A stretch of 64,000 bases of DNA, from NCBI GenBank assembly GCA_037176885.1, contig JAWWNJ010000054.1, positions 372,001 to 436,000 on the forward strand, in the 5' to 3' direction. This DNA is from Favolaschia claudopus (lineage: Eukaryota > Basidiomycota > Agaricomycetes > Agaricales > Mycenaceae). Of this stretch, positions 1-9,033 are shown piece by piece. Under the pieces are notes generated by a model that saw nothing but the letters and a program-made list of their open reading frames with translations, was not told the origin of the DNA and ran no database searches. Every line of letters starts with the position of its first letter. Position 1 is the stretch's first letter. The translations under genes were made by a program, and so were the position numbers.

Positions 1-42
1 CGTCGCTGTCATAACCCATAACTTCGGGGAAAATTTCTTGAA

Positions 43-112
43 TATTCTATTTGGCACCCCAAGGTGCCGCAGCACCCCGGGGTAGCGCTATTTGGCACCC
101 CGCCGTTTCCGC
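43..112. repeat. GGCACCCC-rich short repeat, copy 1
   Basis: A short segment built from repeated TTGGCACCCC and CACCCCGGGG blocks. The reverse complement of 28221-28297 carries the same arrangement (AATTCTATTTGGCACCCC, a CACCCCGGGGT block, then a second GGCACCCC). It looks like the end of a dispersed element, but I cannot see the other end or a target duplication. Confidence 0.4.
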
Positions 113-318
113 TTGAATGGGGCGGCGGCCGAAACTTGCCGACGGCCAGCTTAACTCGAGAGTCCCCCCGGATCAGATGGCGAAGTGCCAATATGTTCTG
201 GGTGGAAACGAGTATACTCGTGCTCACAAAAAGTGATGGTGTCGCTGTTTTTTTCACATTTCTGGACGCTGTATGAACGCCATTGCCCAAATCAAAGCGC
301 TAGGCAGTGTAGAATTTC

Positions 319-1056
319 TCAGGGCAAAAAAATGCTCACAGCAGTGTATGGATAGCTCATATAGTCTAGCTTGAGACACTTTCTACGCTGCCAATCAATC
401 AGTACGACCACCGTCTGGTTGAGATGGTTGGGCATGAAAGAAAACACAAGCAACTCTCCCAGGAGACCTGGCTCTCTACAAAAGCCTGTCCCAGTGAAGA
501 CTGAGCTGAAAACCTCTTTAACCTGACCGGTCTGGAGATCAACCTCTTGAACTGTTAGCCAGTCACTTCATATTTCATGTCAACATTGCAGAACCTCAGA
601 CGCAAATTGGACCTACGAAGAGGGGCTTGTAGCTGGAATGAGAAAGACACGAAGTGTTTGTCCGCCAGCCAACAACTCCGTCGACCAGAGAATGTGTTCA
701 TGGTCCATAGGATATGACTCTGAAAAAATTTCGTGGCCGGTGCCAACGTGATATATTTTAACGAGTTGACGGTGCATATCCGAGCATATTGACCTCCTCC
801 GAAAAGATGCAGATCAACAATTTCTAAAACTTCGCACGAGGAAGGTCAATTGACGTTCCGGTCGATTGGGGGGGAAACTGGATAGCCAAGAGGCAGGACC
901 CGCAACCCCTCTTTGAACCAGCAGGATCAACGCGTCAGTTGAGATATTGAGGCGGTCGATAGGGGGAAGGTCAAGTAAACCGTTGAACGCAAGATTGTTC
1001 AAGATCTTCAGCCACCGCTGTTTTGTCATAGCAATTACTCGGAGTGCTTTGCTTGC
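319..1056 (-). pseudogene. F-box-like protein gene, 3' remnant
   Basis: The minus strand carries the kind of sequence seen in agaricomycete F-box proteins: an opening part ALRVIAMTKQRWLKIL, then LLDLPPIDRLNIS, and a C-terminal segment LLGELLVFSFMPNHLNQTVV followed by VLIDWQRRK. A likely intron acceptor (TACTTAG) lies just before 1056. The N-terminal F-box exon is missing because a YR retrotransposon ends at 1067, ten bases upstream. The reading frame changes near 815 (one frame stops after RSFRNC), and a plausible intron (GTAGGT...CTAACAG) lies near 560-620, so the copy is probably dead. The family is assigned by general resemblance, with no catalytic motif to confirm it. Another WD/F-box-like protein is possible. 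Confidence 0.4.
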
Positions 1057-1066
1057 CTAAGTACCA

Positions 1067-1194
1067 AGGATTGGCGCTAGTCACTGAGAGAGAGAGAGAT
1101 ACGTGAGAAATATGATTTTTTGTCTACTTTTGGGCAGATGACTCGGCTCTCGAGTCCGCAATACCTCTACAGCAAGGGAGGGCCTCGGCAGCCC
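1067..1194 (-). repeat. Split direct repeat B2 of the YR retrotransposon
   Basis: 128 bp that I read as identical to 1401-1528 (offset 334). On the minus strand it runs from GGGCTGCCGAGGCCC to a CT-microsatellite and ends in GCCAATCCT. It marks the 3' terminus of the element. Confidence 0.85.
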
Positions 1195-1400
1195 CCCGTG
1201 TAACTAAAAGTCTACACAGGTATGCAAAAGACTAAGGAGAAGCTGGGGATGGAGGGTGGGACGACAAAGAAAAACTAAGGAGGAGGAGGGCAGCGAAGGC
1301 GGGGAGAAAGCGAGTGTGGTGGGAGGAAGCAAAAAGGATGAGATGACGAGGAGGGGATGACGTGATCTTAGCCAATCCCCTTGGTCTCTCCAGACCATCC
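1195..1400 (-). repeat. Split direct repeat A2 of the YR retrotransposon
   Basis: Read on the minus strand it begins TGGATGGTCTGGAGAGACCA and matches the A units at 6010, 6483, 51807 and 52453 in the other two copies (same start, same GTCCCACC..CCATCCCCAGCTT tract near its end). It lies between the two B units, as expected for A2. Confidence 0.8.
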
Positions 1401-1528
1401 AGGATTGGCGCTAGTCACTGAGAGAGAGAGAGATACGTGAGAAATATGATTTTTTGTCTACTTTTGGGCAGATGACTCGGCTCTCGAGTCCGCAATACCT
1501 CTACAGCAAGGGAGGGCCTCGGCAGCCC
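1401..1528 (-). repeat. Split direct repeat B1 of the YR retrotransposon
   Basis: The copy of the B unit next to the recombinase gene. It appears identical to B2 at 1067-1194. It ends about 80 bp downstream of the YR stop codon. Confidence 0.85.
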
Positions 1529-1610
1529 AAGAACAAAGCTCTGCGCAAGCGACCAGCCAAAGGTGGGGGAGGAAGAGCGCAGAAGCCAGAGGCACTCCAC
1601 AAACAGCATG

Positions 1611-3086
1611 CTAGTGCCAGCCAGTCTCACGTCGCCGCGTAATCTGTGCTTGACGGGAAACAGCAGCAGTACGTGTGGGTCCGGCGCGAGGAGGCTTTGG
1701 CGCCCTCAAGGGACGGGGGAGCGAGGCTGGTAAGGATGGAGGGGGGACAGACGGAGGCACGCGTTTCGAAGAAGACCGTTTTGCAGTAGAGGGGGCAGAG
1801 GAAGCGGATGGAGGGGGGACAGATGCGGCTGCACGTCTCGAAGAAGGGCGTTTAGAAGTGGAGAGAACCGGGGGGTTGGGTGGAGGGGGGAGAGGTGGAG
1901 GCGCGCGCTTCGAGGAAGGCCGCTTGGAAGCAGGGAGGGAAGGGGGAGGGGGTGGAGGGGGGAGAGGTGTGGGACGGGCTGGAATCCGGATGAAGAGACG
2001 GGGAGGGGTAGTGGGGGCAACAGGGGGCGTGGAGGCAGGACGGGAGCGATAGATGGCAGAGGTGGAGTGGAGTTTGGAGGACAACTCACGTAGCATGGAG
2101 AGGGGGCAGTCAACATAGAGCTTCCACGCGTCCGACTTCCAGCGGCCCAGGAGCTTGATCTGCTCCTGAGTGTACCCTGCCTCCGCAGCAGCAAAGGCAG
2201 CTCCACGGCGGAAACTGTGGCCGGTGAACTCACCCGAGCTATACCCAGCCCTTCGAAGGCAGTCGTCAAGTGCGGAGAGGGCAAAGGAGCGTGAGAGGGG
2301 TGCACCCGTGGAGGTGACGAACAGCGGAGCATACGGGGAGACAGCTGGACGACACTCACGGTACGCTCTGAACCGGGCAACAGGACAGGTTGGGGCACCA
2401 ACAGCGGCTCCACAAAGGACCTGAGCCCCTCGCCGTCCAGGGTCCGTCTTGCTTGCCTGGATGGTGCAGAGAAGGGAGGAGTCAGTGACATTCGAGATGC
2501 AGCCCTCTGTAAGGTTAATGGAGGGGTCGAAGGCTGCACCGTCAGCGACTGTGAACTCCCCGCAGCGCATGAATGCTGTCCAGGCAAGGGTGAAAGCGGA
2601 GGCGAGCATCCTACCATCATGGTCGTCTGGGAGCTCCGCGATAATGTCAGCGAGGATCTGGCGCGTGATGGGCCGACGAAGGCGGCGGGGCGCAGTACCA
2701 TACCGGCGTTCAGCGGCGCTGATGAGGCGCTTGAGAATGGGGTCGTCAAGCGCCTCAACTGACCATCCATGCTCGATGTGGATGGTACGCAAGCTGGAGA
2801 GGTAACGGGAGAGCGTAGCAGGCTGGACAAAGGGAGCCTTCTCTGCGATCCAGAGCTGGAGACCAGCGGCGGTGGCGGGGAGCACCTTGCCGTCAGGATG
2901 GGTGAAACCACGGCTTCGGGCAAAGGCGGAGTACATGGCAACGACACCATCGTACCCAGCGCGGGTGGCAGGTTTGAGACTGTACCAGATGAGGTCCGCA
3001 ACGGCTGGGTGGAGGTGCGAGTTGGCCTCGAGCCACTCCGGTGAGGGAGCACCCAGTGCGGACGGAGTCGGTCGAGGTTCACCCAC
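1611..3086 (-). CDS. Tyrosine recombinase (integrase) of the YR retrotransposon
   Basis: A 491-codon open frame encoding a tyrosine recombinase, which in DIRS-type elements integrates a circular cDNA without making a TSD. An N-terminal SAM-like DNA-binding region (WYSLKPATRAGYDG) is followed by the catalytic core: the first arginine in TAFMRCGEF, the H-x-x-R box in GHSFRRGAA, and the nucleophile in GRWKSDAWKLYVDC. After about residue 350 comes a low-complexity Pro/Ser/Arg tail with tandem KRPSSKR repeats. The frame opens with GTG, not ATG, and an upstream in-frame TGA lies within the RNase H region, so the start at 3086 is nominal. A strong splice-acceptor-like tract (TTTCTCGTTTTCAG) sits exactly at the start, so this protein may be made from a spliced mRNA. 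It overlaps the end of the RNase H frame by a few codons. The motifs look intact. Confidence 0.85.
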   Translation of the reverse strand: MGEPRPTPSALGAPSPEWLEANSHLHPAVADLIWYSLKPATRAGYDGVVAMYSAFARSRGFTHPDGKVLPATAAGLQLWIAEKAPFVQPATLSRYLSSLRTIHIEHGWSVEALDDPILKRLISAAERRYGTAPRRLRRPITRQILADIIAELPDDHDGRMLASAFTLAWTAFMRCGEFTVADGAAFDPSINLTEGCISNVTDSSLLCTIQASKTDPGRRGAQVLCGAAVGAPTCPVARFRAYRECRPAVSPYAPLFVTSTGAPLSRSFALSALDDCLRRAGYSSGEFTGHSFRRGAAFAAAEAGYTQEQIKLLGRWKSDAWKLYVDCPLSMLRELSSKLHSTSAIYRSRPASTPPVAPTTPPRLFIRIPARPTPLPPPPPPPSLPASKRPSSKRAPPPLPPPPNPPVLSTSKRPSSRRAAASVPPPSASSAPSTAKRSSSKRVPPSVPPPSLPASLPRPLRAPKPPRAGPTRTAAVSRQAQITRRRETGWH

Positions 3087-4931
3087 TGAAAACGAGAAAG
3101 GGCATCAGCAACACCATTCGCAGCAGTGGGAATCCAGACAGAACGAAATGTAAACCCCGCACGCGCCGCCAACAACGCAAAGGACCTGAAGAGCTGCTGG
3201 GTTGGGGGATGATCAATAGAACCTGAGTTAAGGCAGCTAGCAACAGCAGCGTTATCAATATGGAAGATAACCTCAAACCCACGCCAGTGTGGGTGCCACA
3301 GCTCTGCCGCACGCAGGACAGCCTGCATCTCCTTCCAGTGGATAGAGAGGCCCATCCGTCGCTTGGGACAACGCTCTGCAAAGAAGACATCACCCTCGAC
3401 CCATGTCCCACCGAGGCCAAGCTTGCCACTAGCGTCAGTGTAAACAGCAAGCTCAGGAGGGGGAGGGGAGATAGTGAAGATGCCATTGAAGGACGGCAGA
3501 TACTCCATCCACCACAAGAGGTCCTTGCGAGCCTCAGATGGAATGCGACGCAAGAGGGTATGGGGAAGGGAGGAGATGGAACGCATGAAGTCCCGGACTC
3601 GCCGTGTGAAGTACCGCCCTATAGGTATGACAGACTGCGCAAAGACAAAGTGACCACAGAGCCGCTCCAGCTCGTGGAAAGAAGCAGAACCACGCTCCAG
3701 ATACACCTGTAGCATGCCCAGGAGGCGCTCCAGCTTGTCCCGGGGAAGCCGTGCCTGCATCTGTACCGTGTCAAGTTCAATGCCCAAGAACTCAAGACAG
3801 TGACAAGGGCCCTCCTCCTTCTTCTCAGAAAGCGAGAAGCCTAGCTCGCGCGTCGTCCGACGGAAGTCATCGCGTGCCGCAAGAGCGTAGTCAGCCCCCA
3901 GAGAGGCAGACGTCACGTTGATCCAGTCATCAAGGTAATGCTGGAGATCGCGCAACGTTGCATGCTGGTTGGTGAGAATCCAGTGATGAGCCTCTGCAAA
4001 GAAATTATAGAGACGAGGGGCAGTGCGCAGGCCAAAGGGAAGGAATATGTCAAGGAAGGTACGACCCTTCCAACAGAAGCCCATATACTTCCAATCAGCA
4101 GGGTGTATGGGAATATGGCGAAAGGCAGCCTCCAAGTCAGCCTTGTACAGAAAAGCACCAGGGCCAGCAGCACGAATGCGGTCAATGGCCTGAAGCACTG
4201 CCTCAAACACCAGTGACTGAGTGGCCACGGGGGTAGGAAAGGTGGTGGATGCGGCGGCGCTTGGTGGAATACTTCTTGGGGACAGAACCAAGGGGCGCAA
4301 GGAAGGCTGTAGCGGCGGCAGGTGTGGCAGAGACATCAATGATACGACCGAGGGAAACCTCAAGGTCAATATCAGCGTCAACGGTATCGGGGTACTCAAG
4401 GGCGGAGGGAAGGGGAGGGGGGGCGAAGGAGGGGGGACGGAGAATATGATTATTAACAACACCAAGATGTACACCGTATTTAATGGCAGCAACGATGGAG
4501 TCAGCGAAGAGCCGGTCAGGATAGGAGCGCAGCGCATCACGCCATACATGGGGTCGGAGTTTCACAACAGGCATAGGGAGGAGATGAGGGGTGGTGAGGG
4601 GGAAGTGGAGGGTGGTGTTAGGACGGGTGGGAGGCGGAGGCAAAGGCAAAGGCTCAAGGAGCTTATTAAGGACCGGAAAAATATGGTCAGTTTTGATATC
4701 CAGAATGTAAGGGGGGAGAAAAGAGACTTCCCTCCTCGCAGAGCGAGGTGAGGATTCAACCTCTCCCCCTCGCTGGCCCGGTACTTGAGGTACGACACCG
4801 GGTGGGCTAACCCGGCGCGAAACAAACCGGGCTACATTCGGGGATATGGAAGGACGGCTAGGCGCAGCAAGCGCCAAGGGGGGGGCAGGGGGGTGCAAGA
4901 AAGACGAGGCCGTCGAAGCTCGTCGCACCAA
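3045..4931 (-). pseudogene. Reverse transcriptase-RNase H of the YR retrotransposon, one frameshift
   Basis: Two overlapping frames make one RT-RNase H polyprotein. The first (4931-4203) contains LRPHVWRDALRSYPD and ends in RT motif 1, LGSVPKKYSTKRRRIHHLSY. The second continues from about 4215 with motif A (FLYKADLEAAFRHIPI), the catalytic YLDDW box, and RNase H: YTDASGKLGLGG (D), IHWKEMQAVLRAAELW (E), HIDNAAVASCLN (D) and NGVADALSRFQ (D). A one-base shift near 4212 separates them. It could be a mutation or a sequence error, since I see no slippery site. The second frame stays open to 1706 right across the recombinase gene, which I read as a GC-rich shadow and not as coding. The gene follows gag by 22 bp and precedes YR, as in other elements of the class. 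Confidence 0.8.
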
Positions 4932-4952
4932 AGCCCTGCCCCCAGCGCCACC

Positions 4953-5910
4953 TCAGGGCGCAGCAGCGGAAGGCACGGCCGCAGCACCTGCGAGGGCGCA
5001 GGAGAAGGAAGGGTGGGCTCCTCCACATCCCCGGCAGACATGGCGGCGCGGGCACGAAGGTGCTTCACAACCCACAGTAGCGTTATTGTAGTTGTAGCAT
5101 ACCTGGGTGCGAGCAGCACTTGCTGGAGCAGGAGAAGGAGCGGGCAGGGTGGGCGGCATAAGGAGGAGGGGAGTGAGGAGGAGCTTGGTGTGCAGATGAG
5201 AGTCACCCCTGCTCCAGGAGATGGGGTTGAAGAAGGGGTCACGACTCCGAGCCTGCACAAAAGCGACGTGGTAGTCCAAGACGGACGCCCACGGAAACGC
5301 GCGCGCGAAGCCGATGATGTTGGTGAGGTGCGCGTTGAGGGCCTGGGCAGCAGGAAGGGCGGGGTTCTCATTCTGAAGCACGGCAGAGAAAATTGCCCAG
5401 GCTTCAGTGAAAGTAGCGACGTCAGGGACTTCGCGGAGCAGGGCGGTGGCGCCGGTGACAGTGGGGACCGGGGTAAACACCAGTCCGCCATCAGCGTTGG
5501 TGGTGAGGACGAGGGGGATGGGCGGTGGGGCAGAGACAGTGGGGAGGAGGCGACCGAGGTGGGTCGGCGGGAACTCGAACTTGCCGATTTGCGTGACGAC
5601 GTCGGCGGCAAGGTGCGGGTAGAGAACAGAGGTAAGCAGGGCCGGGTACTTACCATTAGCAGCGGGCGGGAACGCCAAGGGGTTGGCGGAGGCGCCAGTG
5701 AGCTGCTCGATACACGCTCTTTTTACCTCTTTCTTCAGCTGATGCGACCTTTTTCTGCACTTTCTGGGTACAGGAACCTTGCCTCAAAGTAATTAGATTT
5801 GTTTCCTCCAGATTTTTCACCGTTTCAGGTGAACTCCCAGCGAAATTGGCATCCTCGTCAAATTTTGCGGCGCACCACTGCGTGGAGCTGCCGCTTGACT
5901 AGTAGCAGGG
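4953..5910 (-). pseudogene. Gag-like protein of the YR retrotransposon, one frameshift
   Basis: The 3' part (about 5785-4953) reads ANPLAFPPAANGKYPALL and continues with FTEAWAIFSAVLQNE and FFNPISWSRGD. It ends in a Cys/His cluster (CYNYN..CEAPSCPRRHVC, then CRGCGGAHPSFSC) of the type used for nucleic-acid binding by gag proteins. No ATG opens this frame. A second frame just upstream (about 5870-5705) reads FDEDANFAGSSPETVKNLEE and then LRQGSCTQKVQKKVASAEER, and must be the N-terminal part joined by a one-base shift near 5705. The true start lies near 5910, where a stop or an intron interferes. The frame ends 22 bp before the RT frame. Confidence 0.65.
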
Positions 5911-6009
5911 GACGAGACTCAGGGTCATGGAGGGGGACTGGACAAGGGAAAGTCTCAAAGAGACGGAGTCGCCGCGCCAAAAGCGCAATGTGCGGAGGTG
6001 GGCGAGATG

Positions 6010-7262
6010 GATGGTCTGGAGAGACCACGGGCCCGGGGATTGGTAGTGAGCACGTGCCCTCTCTCCAGATTTTTTTGGCTCCTTGCGGACTTCTGCAGCC
6101 CCCAGTTCAAGTGGGCTGCTCCGTGCCCGTTCCACTTGCAACCCTCTACAAGCTCCAGAGGTATGTGAAGCTTGTGGAACGGGCCGTCATGATTCATCCC
6201 CCTCTCCTTCTTTTCGACTCTCTGGCCACAATGTTCCCGCCCTTCGCCGTCACTCTCGTCTTTCGATCTTGCGGTCTACCACCCGGCTTTCTGTGGAGGG
6301 CCTTTGGCGTCCGTGCAAGTATCTCCCCCGCCTTTCGGCTGGTCGATTGCACTCGCTTCATTGGGCTGCCGAGGCCCTCCCTCTTGTAGGAGCACTGCGG
6401 GGCTCATAGTTTAGCCCTTACGCCAATTTATACAGATCTAGTATCTCTCTCTCTCTCTCTCAGAGCGAGCGAGACCAATCCTGGATGGTCTGGAGAGACC
6501 ACGGGGATTGGTAGTGAGCACGTGCCCTCTCTCTCTTTGTCAGCCTCAGAGATTTTTTCTTCCTTCGCCCCCATCTCCCCCTCCAGCTTTTGGCCTCCGT
6601 GGCTTCGTATCTACCTCCGTGGCCTTGCCCTCGTTCTCATACTAGTTTTTGTTGTCCCACCCACCATCCCCAGCTTACTTGTCCCATTTGCGTGTTTGTG
6701 TTAGTTAGGCTTATTTAGTTTTTAGCTACACGGTGGGCTGCCGAGGCCCTCCCTCTTGTAGGAGCACTGCGGGGCTCATAGTTTAGCCCTTACGCCAATT
6801 TATACAGATCTAGTATCTCTCTCTCTCTCTCTCAGAGACTAAACGCTATTGACCCAACAGTGTCGCGAGCACGTGATCAATACGTGTTCGCATCCCGACC
6901 ATATTTTCCTTTTTTTCAGACTTTTACTTATGAATACTCAATGAACATCCCTACATACATTCAAGGTCGTTAAGGCTCCCCCGGCAGTCCACCATAATTT
7001 CATATTACCTGCCCACTTACTCGTCAGCCGAAAACATTTAGCGCACCAGAAGATTTGTTCTGATATGTATGGGGCCAAGAATCCGTCCTTTACTTCTCAT
7101 GACGTACATGTATACCTTCCAAATTGAAAGATATTCCCAATTCACAAGGGAGAATATTTTTATAGGGTTAAGTTAGTAACTTACCACACTCAGCATGTCT
7201 TCGCGAACACGTATTGATCACGTGCTCGCGACACTGTTGGGTCAATAGCGTTTAGTGAAAAA
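6010..7262 (+). mobile_element. Internally deleted YR retrotransposon copy (A1-internal-B1-A2-B2)
   Basis: A non-autonomous plus-strand relative of the element at 1067. The order is A1 (from 6010, TGGATGGTCTGGAGAGACCA), a short non-coding internal stretch, B1 (about 6372-6482), A2 (6483-about 6730) and B2 (about 6731 onward). B2 is split at its GACTAG by a TA-site MITE (6842-7252), and its last bases lie at about 7255-7262. The internal part (from GGCTCCTTGCGGACTTCTGC) matches the copy at 51807, so both derive from one deletion derivative. The copy sits directly against the gag leader of the opposite-strand element and probably interrupts it. Confidence 0.75.
6842..7252. mobile_element. TA-site MITE (AACGCTATTGACCC family)
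   Basis: 411 bp with long TIRs (about 50 bp, starting AACGCTATTGACCCAACAG) flanked on both sides by TA (6840-6841 and 7253-7254), as for Tc1/mariner-type transposition. The interior is AT-rich without coding capacity. A lone related end lies at 37981. Confidence 0.85.
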
Positions 7263-8520
7263 AACGAATCGGATTAGGTTCGGATCAAGCCGCCTTCTCA
7301 ACTCACATGACATTCACGTGCGGACACACGGATTCTGAGAAGGGGCTTGTGCCAAGCTCAAGAAAAAGAGGGATGTCTTGAACTCGGTCCAGGAGCTCAG
7401 CCGTTGGCGGAATCCCTTCTCTGTAAGTGTATAATATGTACCTGAGATGTATATGAGCAGCATGGGCTACTTAAATTATTATTTTAAAGCCCGTGTTGCT
7501 CCAATACAGCCCGCTGATGTACGCTTCGACGAGCAAGAAAAGGCTGCACAAAATCCTCTATGGAGGAGTCGACATTTGTTTTTTGGTCCCAAATTTTCCT
7601 GAACATATGTATGGATGTCATGTATGCTTTCTGAGTAATTTTTGAGTTTCTTTATGTCTCTGCACCCACTAGGAATATGATTTGCAGCTTGGCAAGGGCG
7701 TTTGTCACGCATGTCACATACGTGACATTTCACCCTGCGCAGCGAAATTTGGATTCCTTGTGCGAAGCATTGAATTTCATAGCAGAACTGTGGTTGAGAA
7801 GTTGTAGGCTATAACTATATTAGCCACTCTGAGGTAAAACCAGGTGCATATAGCTGAAAACTAAGGCGATCCAGAGTGGTTTATAAAATGCCGAAACAAG
7901 CACAAAGTCCAAGCATAGGACACTAAAATTGAGGTATTTTATCAATTCAAATACATGAGCATATGGGTATGCTTCCATTAACTAAGCCTGAACTTGTTTT
8001 ATGAGCGTTGGTGCAGAATTACGAGCAGTAGACAATCATGAGGACATTGGCCTTTTTTGGTAGTTTGGACCAAGCCTCTCTCCGAGTTAGTCCGGCTTGC
8101 CCGGACCGGAGAAGGCTTGTTCCGAACCTAGAATCGGATAGTGAAATGACGAGGAAATAAATCAGGTGATCTCCCGTGGTGGTCTCTTTCAAGAGGTGCC
8201 CAGTGAGAATCCCAGCTAGATACATCGAGCCGGAAAGAGCCTCGGAGGCGGATCGAGGAAATCAGCCTTCCTCGTTCCATCTCGCAAATCCGGACTGACC
8301 TCGTTCTACCTCCCTGATATTTTGAGGTAGGTCGAGCACTGTCGAGGTGCCACGAGATGTCAACCACTGCAACGAGATCCCTCGAGATTCTCAATGTTCT
8401 TCAATTAAAAATAGAAATGAAAATGCATTTATTCCGTCCTATTACGGTACATCCGTACGCTACAAAATGCTCCCACTGCCTCCAAATCCACCCGCCGAAC
8501 CGAGAGAACCTGGGCTGGAC
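7263..8520. other. Mostly unassigned AT-rich region
   Basis: No convincing gene. A plus-strand coding-like stretch occurs at about 7340-7600: KLKKKRDVLNSVQELSRW, a donor GTAAGTG, an acceptor TTAAAG, then a piece reading PADVRFDEQEKAAQN. I cannot assign it, and the frame after the splice is ambiguous. Confidence 0.3.
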
Positions 8521-9033
8521 ACCCTTACGATCCTGTAGCTAGAGACGGCGAGCAACTATGGGACAATTTAGAACATAATCGCCAAGAAAAATTGAATAGT
8601 ACATACCTTTGATAAAGATGTTGTGGACGCGACGACGTACAACATTCTGAGGAGGGAATAAGACAACGAGAGATAACACAAAATCCAGAGACGCACCCAT
8701 CGATATCTGAACGGTAACTCGGTGAACTGCAAGAGAGCGCCACTGCCCCGCAACGCGAGAAGCGGCTGGACCGAAAGGATCTGGGCTGGGAAGGTGGAGA
8801 GAACGAGAGACGAGAGGGGAAGAAAGAGATGCTAGAAACAAAGTGTGAGTACGCGAAAGAAAGGTAAAAGCCGTGGAACCTACCGCAAACCGACATACGC
8901 ATACGAATGCGCGGGAAAAGAGAACGAGATTCAATGAATGTACAGCCTGAGCGTAAAAAGGCGAAAGAACAACCCACAAATTCTCGCGGTTTGAGGTTGC
9001 TGAGGCGTTGCGCACCATAAATCGGGTATACAT
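8480..9033 (-). other. Possible small spliced gene, unrecognised
   Basis: On the minus strand a pyrimidine-rich tract ends in CCTCAG before an ATG (MLYVVASTTSLSK). A GTATGT donor and a CCCATAG acceptor follow, then a second short exon (LLAVSSYRIVRVSS...GGFGGSGSIL, stop). AATAAA lies about 30 bp downstream. The product would be only about 44 aa and matches nothing I know. An upstream GC-rich, CT-rich region (8600-9240) could be its leader or promoter. Confidence 0.2.

Larger units (their letters stand above)
1067..6009 (-). mobile_element. YR (DIRS-order) retrotransposon with split direct repeats, 5' end lost
   Basis: A minus-strand element with the order gag, RT-RNase H, tyrosine recombinase, followed by the repeat block B1-A2-B2 (1528 down to 1067). 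In YR retrotransposons of the Ngaro/PAT type the ends are split direct repeats: A1 at the 5' end, B1-A2-B2 at the 3' end. A1 is missing here because a plus-strand relative starts at 6010 and cuts the leader upstream of gag. No TSD is expected for this class. Two frameshifts (about 5705 in gag, about 4212 in RT) make this copy non-functional, although the catalytic motifs of RT, RNase H and YR are all present. The other copies at 6010 and 51807 share A and B sequences, which fixes the family and its boundaries. Confidence 0.85.

Noticed and set aside
1067..1528. Repeats as LTRs of a Ty3/Ty1 element
   Set aside because: The A/B order (B1-A2-B2 at one end, A1 at the other in related copies), the YR gene and the missing TSD fit split direct repeats, not LTRs.
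1706..3050. A very long second minus-strand frame running through the whole recombinase gene
   Set aside because: It is the continuation of the RNase H frame past its natural end. The product is a Pro/Ser/Leu-rich string without motifs, as expected for a GC-rich shadow of the YR gene.
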